Below are positions 39,690 to 50,993 of a stretch of 64,000 nt of DNA, piece by piece; position 1 is the first letter of the stretch, and the number at the start of each line of letters is the position of its first letter. Position numbers and translations under genes: made by a program. The notes below the pieces were generated by a model. The model did not search any database, was not told the DNA's origin, and worked only from the letters and a program-made list of their open reading frames with translations. The stretch covers positions 10,622,501 through 10,686,500 of the forward strand of contig CM076952.1 in the NCBI GenBank assembly GCA_039566865.1. The letters run 5' to 3'. The stretch is from Aurelia coerulea (taxonomy: Eukaryota > Cnidaria > Scyphozoa > Semaeostomeae > Ulmaridae).

Positions 39690-42600
39690 ATATCTCTTCA
39701 GTAAAATAACAAATATAAACTTACAGATCTCAAAGTAGAAATATAAACATAATTAGACAATTAAACCTGATCTTCTTGGGGGTCGTTTTTGAGGGGGCTT
39801 GAATTAATTATCAAGGCTCATCAAATGCCTTTTCAGAAGTGTTTTAAACAGGCGAAGCGATGACAGTTCTCTGATATTAACTGGAATATCATTTCAAGCC
39901 TTAATGCCAGAGTAATGAAATCCTTTCTTTGTAAAATGAAAGTTTAGCCTGGGAATATGGAGATCTCTCTCATTTCTCGTATTATAATTTGATATAGAAC
40001 ATCTCTGTTGTTCCATATTCCAAACATATTCCAAAGGCTCTCAGGGCATAGCTTGTTTACAATCTTATATACCATAACAGAGCGATCAAAACGAATAAGA
40101 TTCACAGCGCTTAGCCATTTCTAGGCCATGTGTCCTTAAATCTTGCGCGCTCTGTAATTGACAGGGCTCTGTTTTGGAAACGTTGAAGTGCTTGAAGTTC
40201 GGATGAAGTGATGCTGCCCCATACTACGTTTCCGTAGCGTAGGTGACTCTCAAACAGAGCGTGATATGCATCACATAACTTTGATTGAGGAAAAACGTCT
40301 TTAAAGGGGCATTCCTCGAAAACTAAATGCATGCAGATATTGATACTGTTATACCGATCGAGAAACAGATTATGTCAGCCCTCGGAAATCGTTTTCCTTT
40401 CCTCGATCGCACTTCTCAAACGTGAGATATGGAAGAAAACATATCGAAGAATATCAATTTCAATACCCTATCATTTTTATGCATCGTTCTCGGCGAACAA
40501 AGGTAGCATATTCTCGTTATTGTCCGTAGGTCGGTTATCGACGAATCTTGATAGGCTAGTTGCGCGTCGCTCGTTAAATTGAGTTTGAATGTCCTGTTGT
40601 ATTTGTTCATTCATGTGTCCACGGTCGACTACGCTCAAGAGAATTGATCGGCTTTACCGAAAATTCTCGTTTTCTGTCTCGGATTCAAATTCCAGGATAT
40701 GGCTGAGTTCTCGGTCTCTATTTTGAAAAATATCTGTTTCGTTTTTGGCCCGTTTGAATTTTATTCAAGTTGGAGAAACATTGGAAAATGTTTATAATGA
40801 TAAGCATATTCGTTTTGAAAGCAAACAACGCAGTTCACCGATATCCGGTTTTTTTCTGCGGAATGCCCCTTTAAGTTTTTTCAAAGATGACAGCTAACTT
40901 TCCTGTCAGTGATTTATATTGATCCTTCCATTTCAGCCCTTCATCGATAATGACACCAAGAGACTTCGTTTTCTCCACTCGTTTTAGTTCACAATCATTG
41001 AGTTCGAGCGAAGGGAGGTCATCAATTTCATTTATTCTACGTTGGTGACCAATAACCATAAATTCAGTTTTTCTGGGGTTCGCACGTATTTGTTACCCTC
41101 AGCCAGTCACTGATATTTAACAGCTCTATCTTTGTCATGCGTACGAGCTCTTTAATGTCATCAGATGCGATTGTTGTGTGCGTATCATCGGCATACATGT
41201 TCGCTTTGGAGAAGTCCAAGCAACCCTCGAAGTCATTAAGGTACACAATGAAAAGGAGGGGACCTAAGCATGATCCCTGAGGAATGCCGCACAAAACTTC
41301 CTCGGTCTCTGACCTTTGACCGTTTGCAGAACAGAACTGTTTTCGTCCACTTAAGTACGACTTGAACCATTCTCTTTCTTTTCCTTTGATACCATATTTG
41401 ACCAGTTCATCTATCAATATTTTGTGATCAACCGTATCAAAGGCTTTTTTCAACTCCAGAAATATTATCATATTCAACTTCCGATTAGCAGCATTTTCAA
41501 GCCAATGTTAAGTACTATTTATCAAGGACATAATCGTGAAATGAGTATTCGAAATGCATATTGATTATTAGTCAATATACCATTTGCTTTGAGAAACTCA
41601 TGTAATTGATCATACACAATTTTTTCCAATACTCTTGAGAAAATTGAAAGCACAGAGATCAGTCTATAGTTATTACTATCGCATCTTTCCCAGACTTGAA
41701 TATTGCAGCAACGCTAGCTATTTTCGAAAGATTGGAGAATATACCTTTTATATCGACGAATTGTAAATAAGGGTCAATGGGTATGAAATGAAATTGGCTG
41801 CATCTTTTACCAGGGTTGCAGGTATTTTATCAGGCCCACATGCTTGCCATTTTTGAGTTGTTTTAAGCTCTGCAGGACCTGAGAGTTAGTTACTGGTTTT
41901 AAGATCAAGATAGCTGAATCGTTCGGTATAATATGTTCAAGTGGGTTGCCAATTGGTGTAGTTTTAATTTTTGCTGCAAGATTTGGAAAAACCGAAACAA
42001 AATGTTGATTCAAAGCCTCAGCCAGTTCACCCTCCCCAGTCACTACTTTACCATTTACATTTAGACTGGAAATAGATTTACTGGCCAAGTCTCTATTCAA
42101 CACTCTGTTAATGGTTTTCCACATTTTCTTAGGATCATCTTTGGTTTCTTCAATTAATTAATCCACGGTAACGATCTGAATTGCTTTTCGTATCACATAA
42201 GTACATTGGTTACGTAGCCCTTTATAAGTTGGCCAAAGGAGAGAATTTTTTGTAGCTGCCTTCTTCATTTTATCCCTTTTAGTCATAAGGCCTCTGACTG
42301 AGGAAGTAAGCCAGGGAGCAAATTCATTGCGTAGCTTTTTGACTTTAAGGGGCACATGCGTATTCAAAAGCGATTCAAAGACCTCTCGGAATGTTGTTAT
42401 CATCTTACTTGGTTCATCGGCTAGGGGGGGGGGTAAGAAGATGCTCCCAATCAATTTCTTGCAGATATTGCTGAAACAAGGCTTTATTATACCTTTTTAG
42501 GCTACGAGTTTCAGCCAGCCTCTGTTTTTTGGAGGAATTGAGCCTCGAAGCCTTTACCTTCCTTGTGCCGTAAATCATGTAATGGTCAACCATTCCAGTT

Positions 42601-42690
42601 TCTATGATATCTACGTTAAGAATTTAATTTTGCTTATTGGTAGAGAAGTGGTCTATAAGCGTTTTACGAACTGACCATGAATCATTTTTT
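39690..42690 (-). pseudogene. Decayed minus-strand LINE (EN end, RT, C-terminus)
   Basis: From the right: endonuclease end (GMVDHYMIYGTRKVK, about 42560-42600), linker (FAPWLTSSVRGLMTKRDK), then MWKTINRVLNRDL. RT follows with FLELKKAFDTVDHKIL, GIPQGSCLGPLLFIVYLND and the catalytic ANMYADDT (41240-41190). Next is LGVIIDEGLKWKDQY, then HLRYGNVVWG and LQRFQNRALSI at 40250-40130. The 3' UTR extends to about 39690. Stops and shifts are frequent. A TTAA-flanked MITE interrupts it at 40305-40870. It forms a family distinct from the others here. Confidence 0.85.
40305..40870. mobile_element. TTAA-target MITE inserted in a LINE
   Basis: The 566-base element has inverted ends AGGGGCATTCC and a TTAA target duplication (40301-40304 and 40871-40874). 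Removing it restores the LINE reading frame precisely. TTAA targets are used by piggyBac and Kolobok; the AGGGG start favours Kolobok, but without a transposase this is tentative. Confidence 0.8.
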
Positions 42691-43075
42691 CTATAATTTC
42701 TGAAAGTTGTGGAAGCAGAGAAATCGGTCTATAGTTTTTGGGATCATTTTTTCAATCCTTTTTTGAAAGTGGTTTCAGTTTCGCTTGTTTGCAACCATCA
42801 GGAAATGTGGATCGGAGGATTGAGAGATTGCATAACTCAATTATGGGCTGTGCTAGTGCTGCCGCACCATCTTTGAGAATATGAGCTCCTTGGTAGATGA
42901 CGCATTGGATGTGTTGCGTTAGTGCATCACTTGCAGAAGGGAGAGTAAACAGTTCTCTCCTAGCTGCATTTATCGATTGCTGACTGCTCAGTGTTTCGTA
43001 TAAGAGAATGAAGAAACATTCGATTGCAGAAATATGAGCATTTGACAGGAAATTATGGCCTTGTGACAATGTCTG
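42690..43075 (-). pseudogene. RT fragment of another LINE
   Basis: The minus strand encodes AHILKDGAAALAQPIIELCN and STFPDGCKQAKLKPL, followed by a damaged YRPISLLPQLSEIIEK, the start of a LINE reverse transcriptase. The fragment ends at the endonuclease end of the neighbouring LINE near 42690. Confidence 0.75.
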
Positions 43076-43194
43076 AATACATCTGTAAATGGGTCAGGCT
43101 TTTCATGCCGTTTTCTTACCGATATCAGCAAATAATAACACCCTTTCACACCCACTTAGTTAATTTAGCAATGTAAACGCTTTTGCGTTTTCAG

Positions 43195-43409
43195 GGCCAA
43201 TAGTCAATGCCAGTTGATGAACTGGATGAAGCGTGATCAGAACAGTTCTTGGTGTCCAGTATGGACTACTCTCTCTTTTGCACCGGAGAGCTGCCAGGAA
43301 CTAATAAAATGCACCTGTATGGAAAGGTGTGGTTCACAGTTTAAATGTGTGAAGGCTGGACTTATGTGTACTGGTATGTGCAAATATAATGGAGACTGCC
43401 AAGCCTATC
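43195..43409 (+). CDS. Exon with CXC-type cysteine-rich domain
   Basis: The 215-base stretch lies between the acceptor TTTTGCGTTTTCAG (43181-43194) and the donor GTAAGTCGC (43410-43418). It is open throughout: QLMNWMKRDQNSSWCPVWTT, then LSFAPESCQELIKCTCMERC and FKCVKAGLMCTGMCKYNGDC. The W...WTTL...C.ELIKC.C pattern with about ten cysteines resembles the Tesmin/TSO1-like CXC zinc-binding segment seen in multi-copy cnidarian proteins of unknown function. The rest of the gene is not recognised. The Gypsy element begins 130 bases downstream, inside the following intron if the exon is real. Confidence 0.55.
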
Positions 43410-43538
43410 GTAAGTCGCTTAGTCTAGTTATGATATCAAGAAAAATATTCTGGTATCTTCTCAGTCACCTTTCACTTTCAGTGGATGAAACTTTGCATTG
43501 CTGCCTGCGAATGAAAAAAATTGATAACAAGAGATAGC

Positions 43539-43716
43539 TTTCATAACCTGCGCTTTCAGGTTAATATACAGAAAGAAACTACCATGTTTTCCAACATAAC
43601 AGAACCAGCCTTGAATCATACAACGAATGAATAATATGTACAAACAATACGCATTATATTTAGAGTCTTCGCTCTATAGGGAGTCCATTTTGTAAGCTAT
43701 TTACAAGGATATGACA
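43539..43716 (-). repeat. Gypsy 3' LTR
   Basis: It is a 178-base copy with ends TGTCATA-like and TATGACA, the left terminal base pair being altered (TT instead of TG on the plus strand). It matches 62089-62269 with a handful of differences. Confidence 0.92.
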
Positions 43717-43738
43717 TCACTTCCCCTTTTTAGAATGT

Positions 43739-43993
43739 TCAGGGAATTAATTTTGACGGTATCGGATCACCATATCTCACGGGTTGAGTCCTTGCTCTCG
43801 TTGATTGACGGCATGCATTGTTTCCGTGTTCGCGTTTGTGTTCGTGTTCCTGTTCTATCTGATTGCCTTCTCTGTTCAGATCTCGTTCTGTATCGCTGTC
43901 GAACTCTTCATACTGATCTACTCGAGTGGTGAACTTCTTAAAGTGCGACACATTCCTGGTGATACGTCGTGTTTCGTTCTCCGCAGTAATCAT
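43739..43993 (-). CDS. Gypsy integrase C-terminal tail
   Basis: The minus-strand frame reads TRRITRNVSHFKKF (a GPY-like end) followed by an acidic and basic low-complexity tail (EQEHEHKREHGNN) and RARTQPVRYGDPIPS. This is the usual end of pol in Mag-like Gypsy elements. It is in a different frame from the core integrase. Confidence 0.75.
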   Translation of the reverse strand: MITAENETRRITRNVSHFKKFTTRVDQYEEFDSDTERDLNREGNQIEQEHEHKREHGNNACRQSTRARTQPVRYGDPIPSKLIP

Positions 43994-44085
43994 TGTTCCT
44001 TTTCGTGGAATAACTTTGTACGGAGTTTTATCGAATCTTGATGAGAACTTATTCTTGTACTGCTGTTTTACAAGTACCGTGTCAC

Positions 44086-45056
44086 CTAATGAAATGTCAC
44101 TTTCTTTCGCGTGTCTCCTTTCATCGATATAATTTTCTGGTATTCCTGAGTCTTTGCTTCGTTCTCTCGAGCGATCTTGTGCTTATTTACAAGACTTTTC
44201 CTTTTAAGTATAGGCAACTTTCCACGAACTTGTCTATTGAATAATAGTTCGCACGGTGCAACCTTTGATGTAGAATGTGGCGTTGTACGATATTGAAGAA
44301 GGAACCGTTGTAATTCTTGCTTCCAAACTTTTCCTTCGACAACTGCAGCTCGAATTGTCTTTTCTAACGGTTGATTGAATTTGTCCACTTCACCGTTCGC
44401 TTGAGGCCATCTTGGTGTTATCGGATGGTGTATTGATCCTATAGATGTAACGTAACGCTGAATTCGTCACTGTTAAAGGGAGGTCCATTGTCCGATATGA
44501 TAAGTTCTGGAATGCAATGATCAGCGAAAATACGATCCAGTTGTGTAAACAACGTGCATGATTTCGTAGAGCTAACGATTGTCACCTCTGGGAAACGCGA
44601 GTATCGGTCTTTTACTACCAGCAAACATTCACCTGTTGGTAATGGACCACAATAATCCACATGTACTTCTTCCCAGGGTGCATTTGGCATTTCAATTTTT
44701 TGAAGCGGTGCTGGTGGGGCTGGCTTTCCCACAGCTTGACATGCCAAACACGATTCTAACGTTTTGTGAACTAAATCATCCATTCCGAAAAACCAAACCT
44801 TTTCACGTAACAGAGCCTTTGTTTTAGATTTGCCTTGGTGACTCTCGTGGGCAATATCGATTGCTCTTTGGAGAAGTGCATCTGTAATTATGATTCTTGA
44901 TCCACAAATGATAATATTGTTTGAACCAATAGTAATCTCATCTTTGATTGGCTTGCACTGCTTCACGGTTTCCCAGGGACCAGTACGTATCGCTGCACGA
45001 AGTCCTTGTAGTGTTCGATCTGCATTCGTTGCTTCGGATATTTCATCGATTGTCAT
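44086..45056 (-). pseudogene. Gypsy integrase
   Basis: From the right: zinc-binding HHCC (AHESHQGKSKTKALLREKVW ... LESCLACQAVG), the core with VDYCGPLP, LIISDNGPPF and, after a frame change near 44440, RWPQANGEVDKF with the catalytic Glu. Then LLQYRTTPHSTSKVAPCELL. The D,D,E triad is present, but a frameshift at about 44430 breaks the protein. Confidence 0.88.
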
Positions 45057-45149
45057 AGCTCTTGGAACTGCGTATTTTGTTACAAAATTGATGAACTCTT
45101 CCGTTTCCTCTGTGATATTACTTGAATTTTCGCTAGGTACAGGATGTCT

Positions 45150-45663
45150 TCATAAGTAATCCACCGGATTGTCTGCACCTGCTTTGTATTTGACAACAAA
45201 GCTGTATGGTTGTAAGCGTAACACCCAACGTTCAATTCTCGCAGATGGCTTGGATATTGGTGTACCGTAAATAATTTCCAATGGCTTGTGCTCTGTTATC
45301 AGGGTAAATTCCTTCTCGTACAAATATAAGTGGAAATGTTCTATTCCCCACACGATACCCAACGCTTCTTGTTCAGTTTGGGAGTACCGTTTCTCAACCT
45401 CAGTCAATGATCTACTTGCGTAAGCAATGAATTTGTAATCTGAATTTGTGCTTTGTGCTAAGATAGCAGAAATACAGACAGGACTTGCATCAACAGTAAT
45501 TGTTGTGTTCTGTGACATATCGAAATAACCCATTACTGGTGCAGCTATTAATGCATCTTTCAGCTTCCTAAACGCATCTTGATGTGCTTTGTTCCATGCA
45601 AATCTAATGCTTTTCTTCGTTAATTCGCGCAAAGGAGAAGTTCTTGTTGCATAATTACGTATG
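45150..45663 (-). CDS. Gypsy RNase H (3' end of pol RT-RH)
   Basis: The frame reads YIRNYATRTSPLRELTKK, VDASPVCISAILAQ, YASRSLTEVEKRYSQTEQEA and FTLITEHKPLEIIYG (normally a TDHKPL), then WVLRLQPYSFVVKYKAGADN. These are RNase H motifs of Gypsy. The upstream half of the same frame lies beyond the mariner-type insertion at 46657. A CLR-type stop at the RH end (VDYL*) precedes the integrase. Confidence 0.87.
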
Positions 45664-45665
45664 TA

Positions 45666-46654
45666 CCGGGTGTCCCCAAAAAAACGCAACGGATTTGATC
45701 GGGACTAGCGACAAGAATGTAGGTCCAATCAATCCATAGTAATTTTTTATATAATCCTCGATAGCTAACTTGAAGATAGATACCTTGATTGATGATATTG
45801 GTGCATTGAAAGCTGGACTATTAATTTTGAAAGTCCATATTTGCCTGAACCTCCAAACCAGAGCTTGTGGCTTTTAGCCTAAACTGCAAACGCGCTATAT
45901 TGGGGAATCTCGAATTACCGTGAAATAGGAAAATAAGCATCATTCCGAGGAAAATATTTGAATAGAAATTCAATCAAATTCATCAATTTTGTCCTGAAAA
46001 GACATCTTTTTTATGCTTCGAAAGTTTCGAAAAGTTAGTATTGTATCCATCTCATAAAAGAAAGAAATCCGCAAAGTAGTTTGTTTTGGAGAGAAAAATT
46101 AGTTAATTCCTGCAATCTTCATGACTTTAATGAAATGCATTTTGTATAATCTTTCTTCGAATTATTACGAAACAAGAAATCAAATATACCCACGGGAAAA
46201 TTATCCATGGATAAGATCCTTGAAAATGCTCATTCGTGCTTGGCTCTTTTGCAGGTGCACTATGATTGAAGAAATATATTCCTTTGTGAATTTTCCCTTC
46301 GGAATTTTTATGTTTGTCAATTTCTAGCTTTCAAATTTCAATTTAAATAAGCGCCTAAACATGTGTGCTTTAGCATGCTCACACTAGTACACTTTGTATA
46401 TGACTGAGGGAGATTCCTCAAGCACGTTTTCTGTTAGGCAAAAAACCCGAAACCTCTGGTTTGGAGATGGAAGCAAATTTGGACTTGCAAGATTGATATT
46501 CCAACTCTCCATGCACCAATATCAACAAACAAGGTATCTATCTTCAAGTTAGCTATCGAGGATTATATCAAAAATTATTTTGGATTGATCGGACTTAGAT
46601 TTTTGTCGCTAGTCCCGATCAAATCCGTTGCGTTTTTTTCTTGGGGACACCCGG
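45666..46654. mobile_element. Tc1/mariner-type non-autonomous element
   Basis: The 989-base element begins CCGGGTGTCCCC and has long inverted ends (about 130 bases, to GATAGATACCTTG). TA is duplicated at 45664-45665 and 46655-46656. Excising it leaves the Gypsy reading frame intact, so the insertion followed Gypsy integration. No transposase is visible inside; the superfamily follows from the TA target. Confidence 0.85.
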
Positions 46655-46656
46655 TA

Positions 46657-47690
46657 CTTAGAGCTGTAATTCGCCATGCCCAATAGACTTCTGACTTCTT
46701 GAGCATTCGTTGGTGTAGACATATTCTGCAAATCTGTAACTCTTTTGGAATCTGGGCGTGTTCCCTCTGCAGAAAATATCTGACCAAAGAAATCTAATTC
46801 AGTTTGGAGAAAACTGTATTTCTTTGCATTAAGTTTCAGACCTTTCTCCTGGAGACGTTTCAGATAATTGCGAAGTGCATCATCGCGTTCTTTTCGCGAT
46901 TTTCCGTGCACTATGATATCGTCTGCTATATGATGAACTCCTTGTATTCCCTGAAGACTTTGTTGCAATACATGCTGCAATATTTCAGCACTAGCATTGA
47001 TGCCATATGCTGACCTTTTGTACCTGAATAGGCCTACGGGTGTGCTGAATGTGGTGATATAACGACTTTCTTCAGCTAAAGGTAACTGATGATATGCTTG
47101 AGCTAAGTCCAGTTTCGAAAAGTACTTTGCACCATTCAAATCTAAACTTATGTCATTGACTGTAGGTATTGGATACCTCACACAATTGATAGCTTGATTC
47201 GGCATACGCATATCAACGCAAATACGTACAGAGTCATCTTTTTTTTGGAACAGCTACTATAGGTGATACTCATTGTTTTGGTTGTGTTTCGGATACTGCT
47301 TCAATGATATCTTCTCTCTGAAGCTCCTTCACGGCGTGTTTAACTTTCTTTCTGATATGTTGGGGAATCGCCTCCTTGTCAATGTTCAGTTTCACTGCAT
47401 GATTTTTCAACTTTCCTAGCTCTGTGAACACTTCTTTGTATTCTCCCATTATGGATTTGATGGCTTGGTCTTTTGTATTGGCAGTAGGGCCTTTTGAATC
47501 TGCAAATCTATTCAAATTGAACTTGACAACACCCAATTCCTGAGCAATTTTTGCTGATGATAAGCAACCAGTGTCTTTTTCATGCATGACATAGAACGCC
47601 GCTACGCAATACCTTGATTTCGATTCAATCAAAGTCTCGAACATTCCTCTGAATTCAACCGGCTTCTTTGAGTTAAAAGGATACGCTTTG
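46657..47690 (-). pseudogene. Gypsy reverse transcriptase
   Basis: The part at 47690-47270 contains GRLKNHAVKLNI-like LGKLKNHAVKLNIDKEA and REDIIEAVSETQP, the entry to the RT. The following frame (47211-46657) contains YFSKLDLAQAYHQLPL, the catalytic HHIADDIIVHG and LNAKKYSFLQTELDFFGQI, ending LGMANYSSKY at the TA insertion site. A frameshift near 47240 separates the two parts. The product would copy the element RNA. Confidence 0.88.
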
Positions 47691-47720
47691 ACTTTTGTTG
47701 GTTTTGTTGGTTTTGTTGGT

Positions 47721-48599
47721 TTGATGAAAAGTTTTAACGAAGAAGCATTCCTAGCTGATGTTTCTGGCGTGTGTTGGGAGCAATTGCTTACTGAAACAGA
47801 TGACATAGATGTTCTTCTAAGCAATTGGTCAAAACTATTTTCTTTGATCATAGAGAAACATGCCCCAATGACGGAAATGCGTGTCTCAGAGAAATACTGC
47901 CCCTGGATTGACAAGGACCTTAGAAAACTTTTGCAGACCAGGGATAAACAAAAAAAGGCTGCAGCCAAAAGAAAGTCCCAATTCCTTATGGACTCATATA
48001 GACAGGTCCGTAACAAGGTCAATGGCCTAAACATCCAACTAAAGAAGCAGTACTATACTAATAAGATATCTGCATGTCAAGGTATCATGAAAGAATCTTG
48101 GAAGGCAATCAATGAACTCCTCAATAAGAGATCAAAGTCCAGCAATATTGATTGTCTTAAAGAGTCTGGTTCCGAAACTGTTCATAAAAAAGATATTTCT
48201 AATGCAACGAACAGTTTATTTTGCTCAGTGGGTAAGGATCTTGCTGACAAAATAGATCCAGTCCCAAATCCCCTTCTTGCAGGTGACTATGAAATTAATA
48301 ACCATAAGGCAACATTCCACTTCAGAACAATTAAAGTGCAGGAGATCAGGGATGCATTTTCCACGGTTAAGACAGCAAAGAGCTTTGGGACTGACAACAT
48401 CTCTAACTACTTTCTGAAGCTTGCGCTGCCTTTTATTGAAAACTCGCTCGCTTTCATGTTCAATACATCCATTGAAACAAGTCGTTTTCCCGACTCATTG
48501 AAAGTTGCTAGAGTTACTCCAATTTTCAAGGATGGAGATAAGACTGAAAAGTCTAACTATCGACCAATATCAGTCTTGCCCGTCATCTCAAGGCTCTTT
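47721..48599 (+). pseudogene. LINE linker and RT start, split from its C-terminal half
   Basis: The frame reads MKSFNEEAFLADVSGVCWEQ, KYCPWIDKDLRKLL, ESWKAINELLNKRSK and RPISVLPVISRLFE, then runs into the P-like element. The rest of the RT begins at 54513. Confidence 0.85.
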
Positions 48600-49690
48600 G
48601 AAAAACCATGAGTGGTAGGACACAATTGGTTTGGATTGGAATAAATTAGGTTCTTTGCCTACCTCGAAATGCCATAAACATCCTTTCCTTGACTTTGGCA
48701 GCCTTTCTCAGCCATATTTTATTGTTTTGACGTCTTGGGTTCTCTGCTATTATTGTGCTGCATGTTTTTAGGTTGTTAGGCCAATAACCTTGGAAATGAC
48801 CACCTTAACTCTCCTGCGCATTATTGTCCTACGCAGTGGTCTCCATCAAACTTCCACTGGAGGAAAAAGTTATGGGATGGTAATGAGGCCTCAATCTCAT
48901 TGTCAACTTTCGGATGATGCGCGTAACTTTCGCGTCCAGTCTCCCTGATAGAGAACAATGGAGCTCAAAATACAACTTCAGGCGAAAGCAGTACTTTACA
49001 GGGGGTCGTGTAAAATGAAAACATTGTCAGACAACAGAATCTTTGTGAGCAATGTTTTGAGAAATTTGCTTCGATGCCAAGGAAATAGGATGCTTGTTAA
49101 TGGAAGATGCCTCCTGGGGCAGAACAATCCATATAGTTGAAGAGCGAAGAAGAAAGAAAAGGATAACCTTTGTTTGATTGATGGCCTATCAACTATAGAC
49201 TATTTTGTACACCACGTTCCTGAACAATAACGATAGATTGATAAATTGATGGTAGGCCTTCCTTCGTCATTCTCTTGTGTGGAGACCAGGGACCATGGTG
49301 AACAGCATGGACAGTGAGCAGACAACGAAATAATGAGTTATTGCCTTTAGTTATTGGAATTGTTAAATTCAGAGTTTGAGAACTATTTGAACAAGGAAAA
49401 TATAAGAAGACTACTTCATTTTATCAGAGCAGAGCTGAATTATCACAAACAACATTTCATTACCTACCACAGCAGCCTAAATAGACACGGGCCTACCTCA
49501 AAATCAAAAAGTTATAGAAGATTGTTACGGCCCACATCCTTTCTTCACGTGTTGCGAAGAATCCGAAATGATATACAAAGAACTTTCCATTTCGACTTTG
49601 AGAAAGGGCCTTGGATATGAGGGAACATTTCAAGGTCAATGGAGGGCTGTGCTATTTATGGCCATTCTACACTTACACATTAAGAGTCTA

Positions 49691-49836
49691 AGTTTGAGTA
49701 GTTTTTGAGGTTCAACCACTGTGGTACAGGGACTGCGGAGCCAGCAGGGGGGCTGGGGGCTTTATTTAGCCCCCTGGTTGGCTCCGCGGTCCCTGTACAA
49801 CAGTGGTTGAGCCTCAAAAACTACTCAATTTGAAAC
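49691..49836. repeat. Imperfect hairpin of about 145 bases
   Basis: TTGAGTAGTTTTTGAGG and the following ACAGGGACTGCGGAGCCA return in inverted form after a GC-rich loop (GGGGGGCTGGGGGC). It is likely a small fold-back MITE. It has no coding capacity. Confidence 0.65.
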
Positions 49837-50306
49837 TTTAAAATTTAGTTGCTGAAAATCCATACATAGAAATATTGCTCCCCGCAAAAATTTTCAAGAG
49901 ATGGTTTTTTGGCTTTGAAAAATTATGTTTATATGAGCAAATATTGCCAACAGTTCATAACTTATTTAATCATATTGCTAGCAACCTTATTTTGTGTCTG
50001 TGTGGTCTGGTCCAACAATACTGTTTCTCGTGCATTCATCAAAAGGCAATCTTAGCAGAGTCTCTTGAAAAGTTTAGTCTCAAATTAAATACATTGAGCA
50101 GAATTATGCCAAAAATATATCACGGCTTCGTAGTTTCAATATTGTTACCATAGCGTTAAATATAAATTTTTTTAGCAAGTGAAATAGCATGATTTCATGA
50201 TATACCAATGGGTATCTTTAAAGTTGTCCAAATCTGTAAAATACTGAATGTTACCCCTGCAACAAGTTCAACTATTGCCAGAAAACATTGCAATCTATAA
50301 TTCATA

Positions 50307-50669
50307 CAGGGTGTGCACCTCCAGGATTTCTGTTATGACCCAATCCCAGAATTTTGGTCAGAATAATACCTTATCCCAGAATATCGGTTAGGTTTAGATA
50401 TTCATACCCAATCCCAGAATTTTGAAGAAGTAACAAAAACAATTCAATTTTAAAGGGGCATTCAATTTCAAGGCAAAAGAAAGGATATCCTCTCATATAT
50501 GACCACAAGCAGAACATGCCTGTTCTGAATCAATGGGGACATTGAACACCCACTACCAGAATTTTTAGTATAACAATCAACCCCAATCCCAGAAATTTTC
50601 CAGTAAAAGTATACCCCAATTCCAGAATTTTCAGGCCAAAAACTACCCCAAAACTGGTGCACATCCCTG
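50307..50669. mobile_element. hAT-like MITE with CCCAGAATTTT repeats
   Basis: The ends are imperfect inverted repeats (CAGGGTGTGCACC at the left; CAGGGATGTGCACC on the other strand at the right). CAGGG-type ends are common in hAT. At least six copies of AATCCCAGAATTTT or close variants lie inside. The flanking eight bases do not match, so the target duplication is lost or the borders are slightly off. Confidence 0.55.
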
Positions 50670-50993
50670 TCTTATCAGATAGTGAAGTCCCTCCCCTGTG
50701 ACTCTACTGGCTAGCAATTGCCCCTCTGGCCTGGACTTAGGCTCACAAAACACAAACTCTTCGTATTCTGCAATGCATAATCTGCTTCCTGGTGCAGTTT
50801 CTATATAGCTTGAGCATTCTTCAACTCCTAGTAATTTGAAATCATGAGTTTGTGTTAAGATCCATCGCAAGGTGGTTTGTGTAGATTTTTGATTTTGATA
50901 TACTGAAAATCGTCTATGATTGTACTCAATAATGAAATTAGTTTCCACAAATTTTTGAAAGGAAGGACTTTTTCGGAAACATTTTTGGTGCAA
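50670..50993 (-). CDS. Unassigned frame inside the P-like element
   Basis: About 110 codons are open on the minus strand, with a composition like real protein (FVETNFIIEYNHRRFSVYQN, FKLLGVEECSSYIETAPG, EPKSRPEGQLLASRV). No motif of a known family is recognised, and the C-terminus runs into the hAT-like MITE. It may be a remnant of a captured exon or of the element's own protein. Confidence 0.3.
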
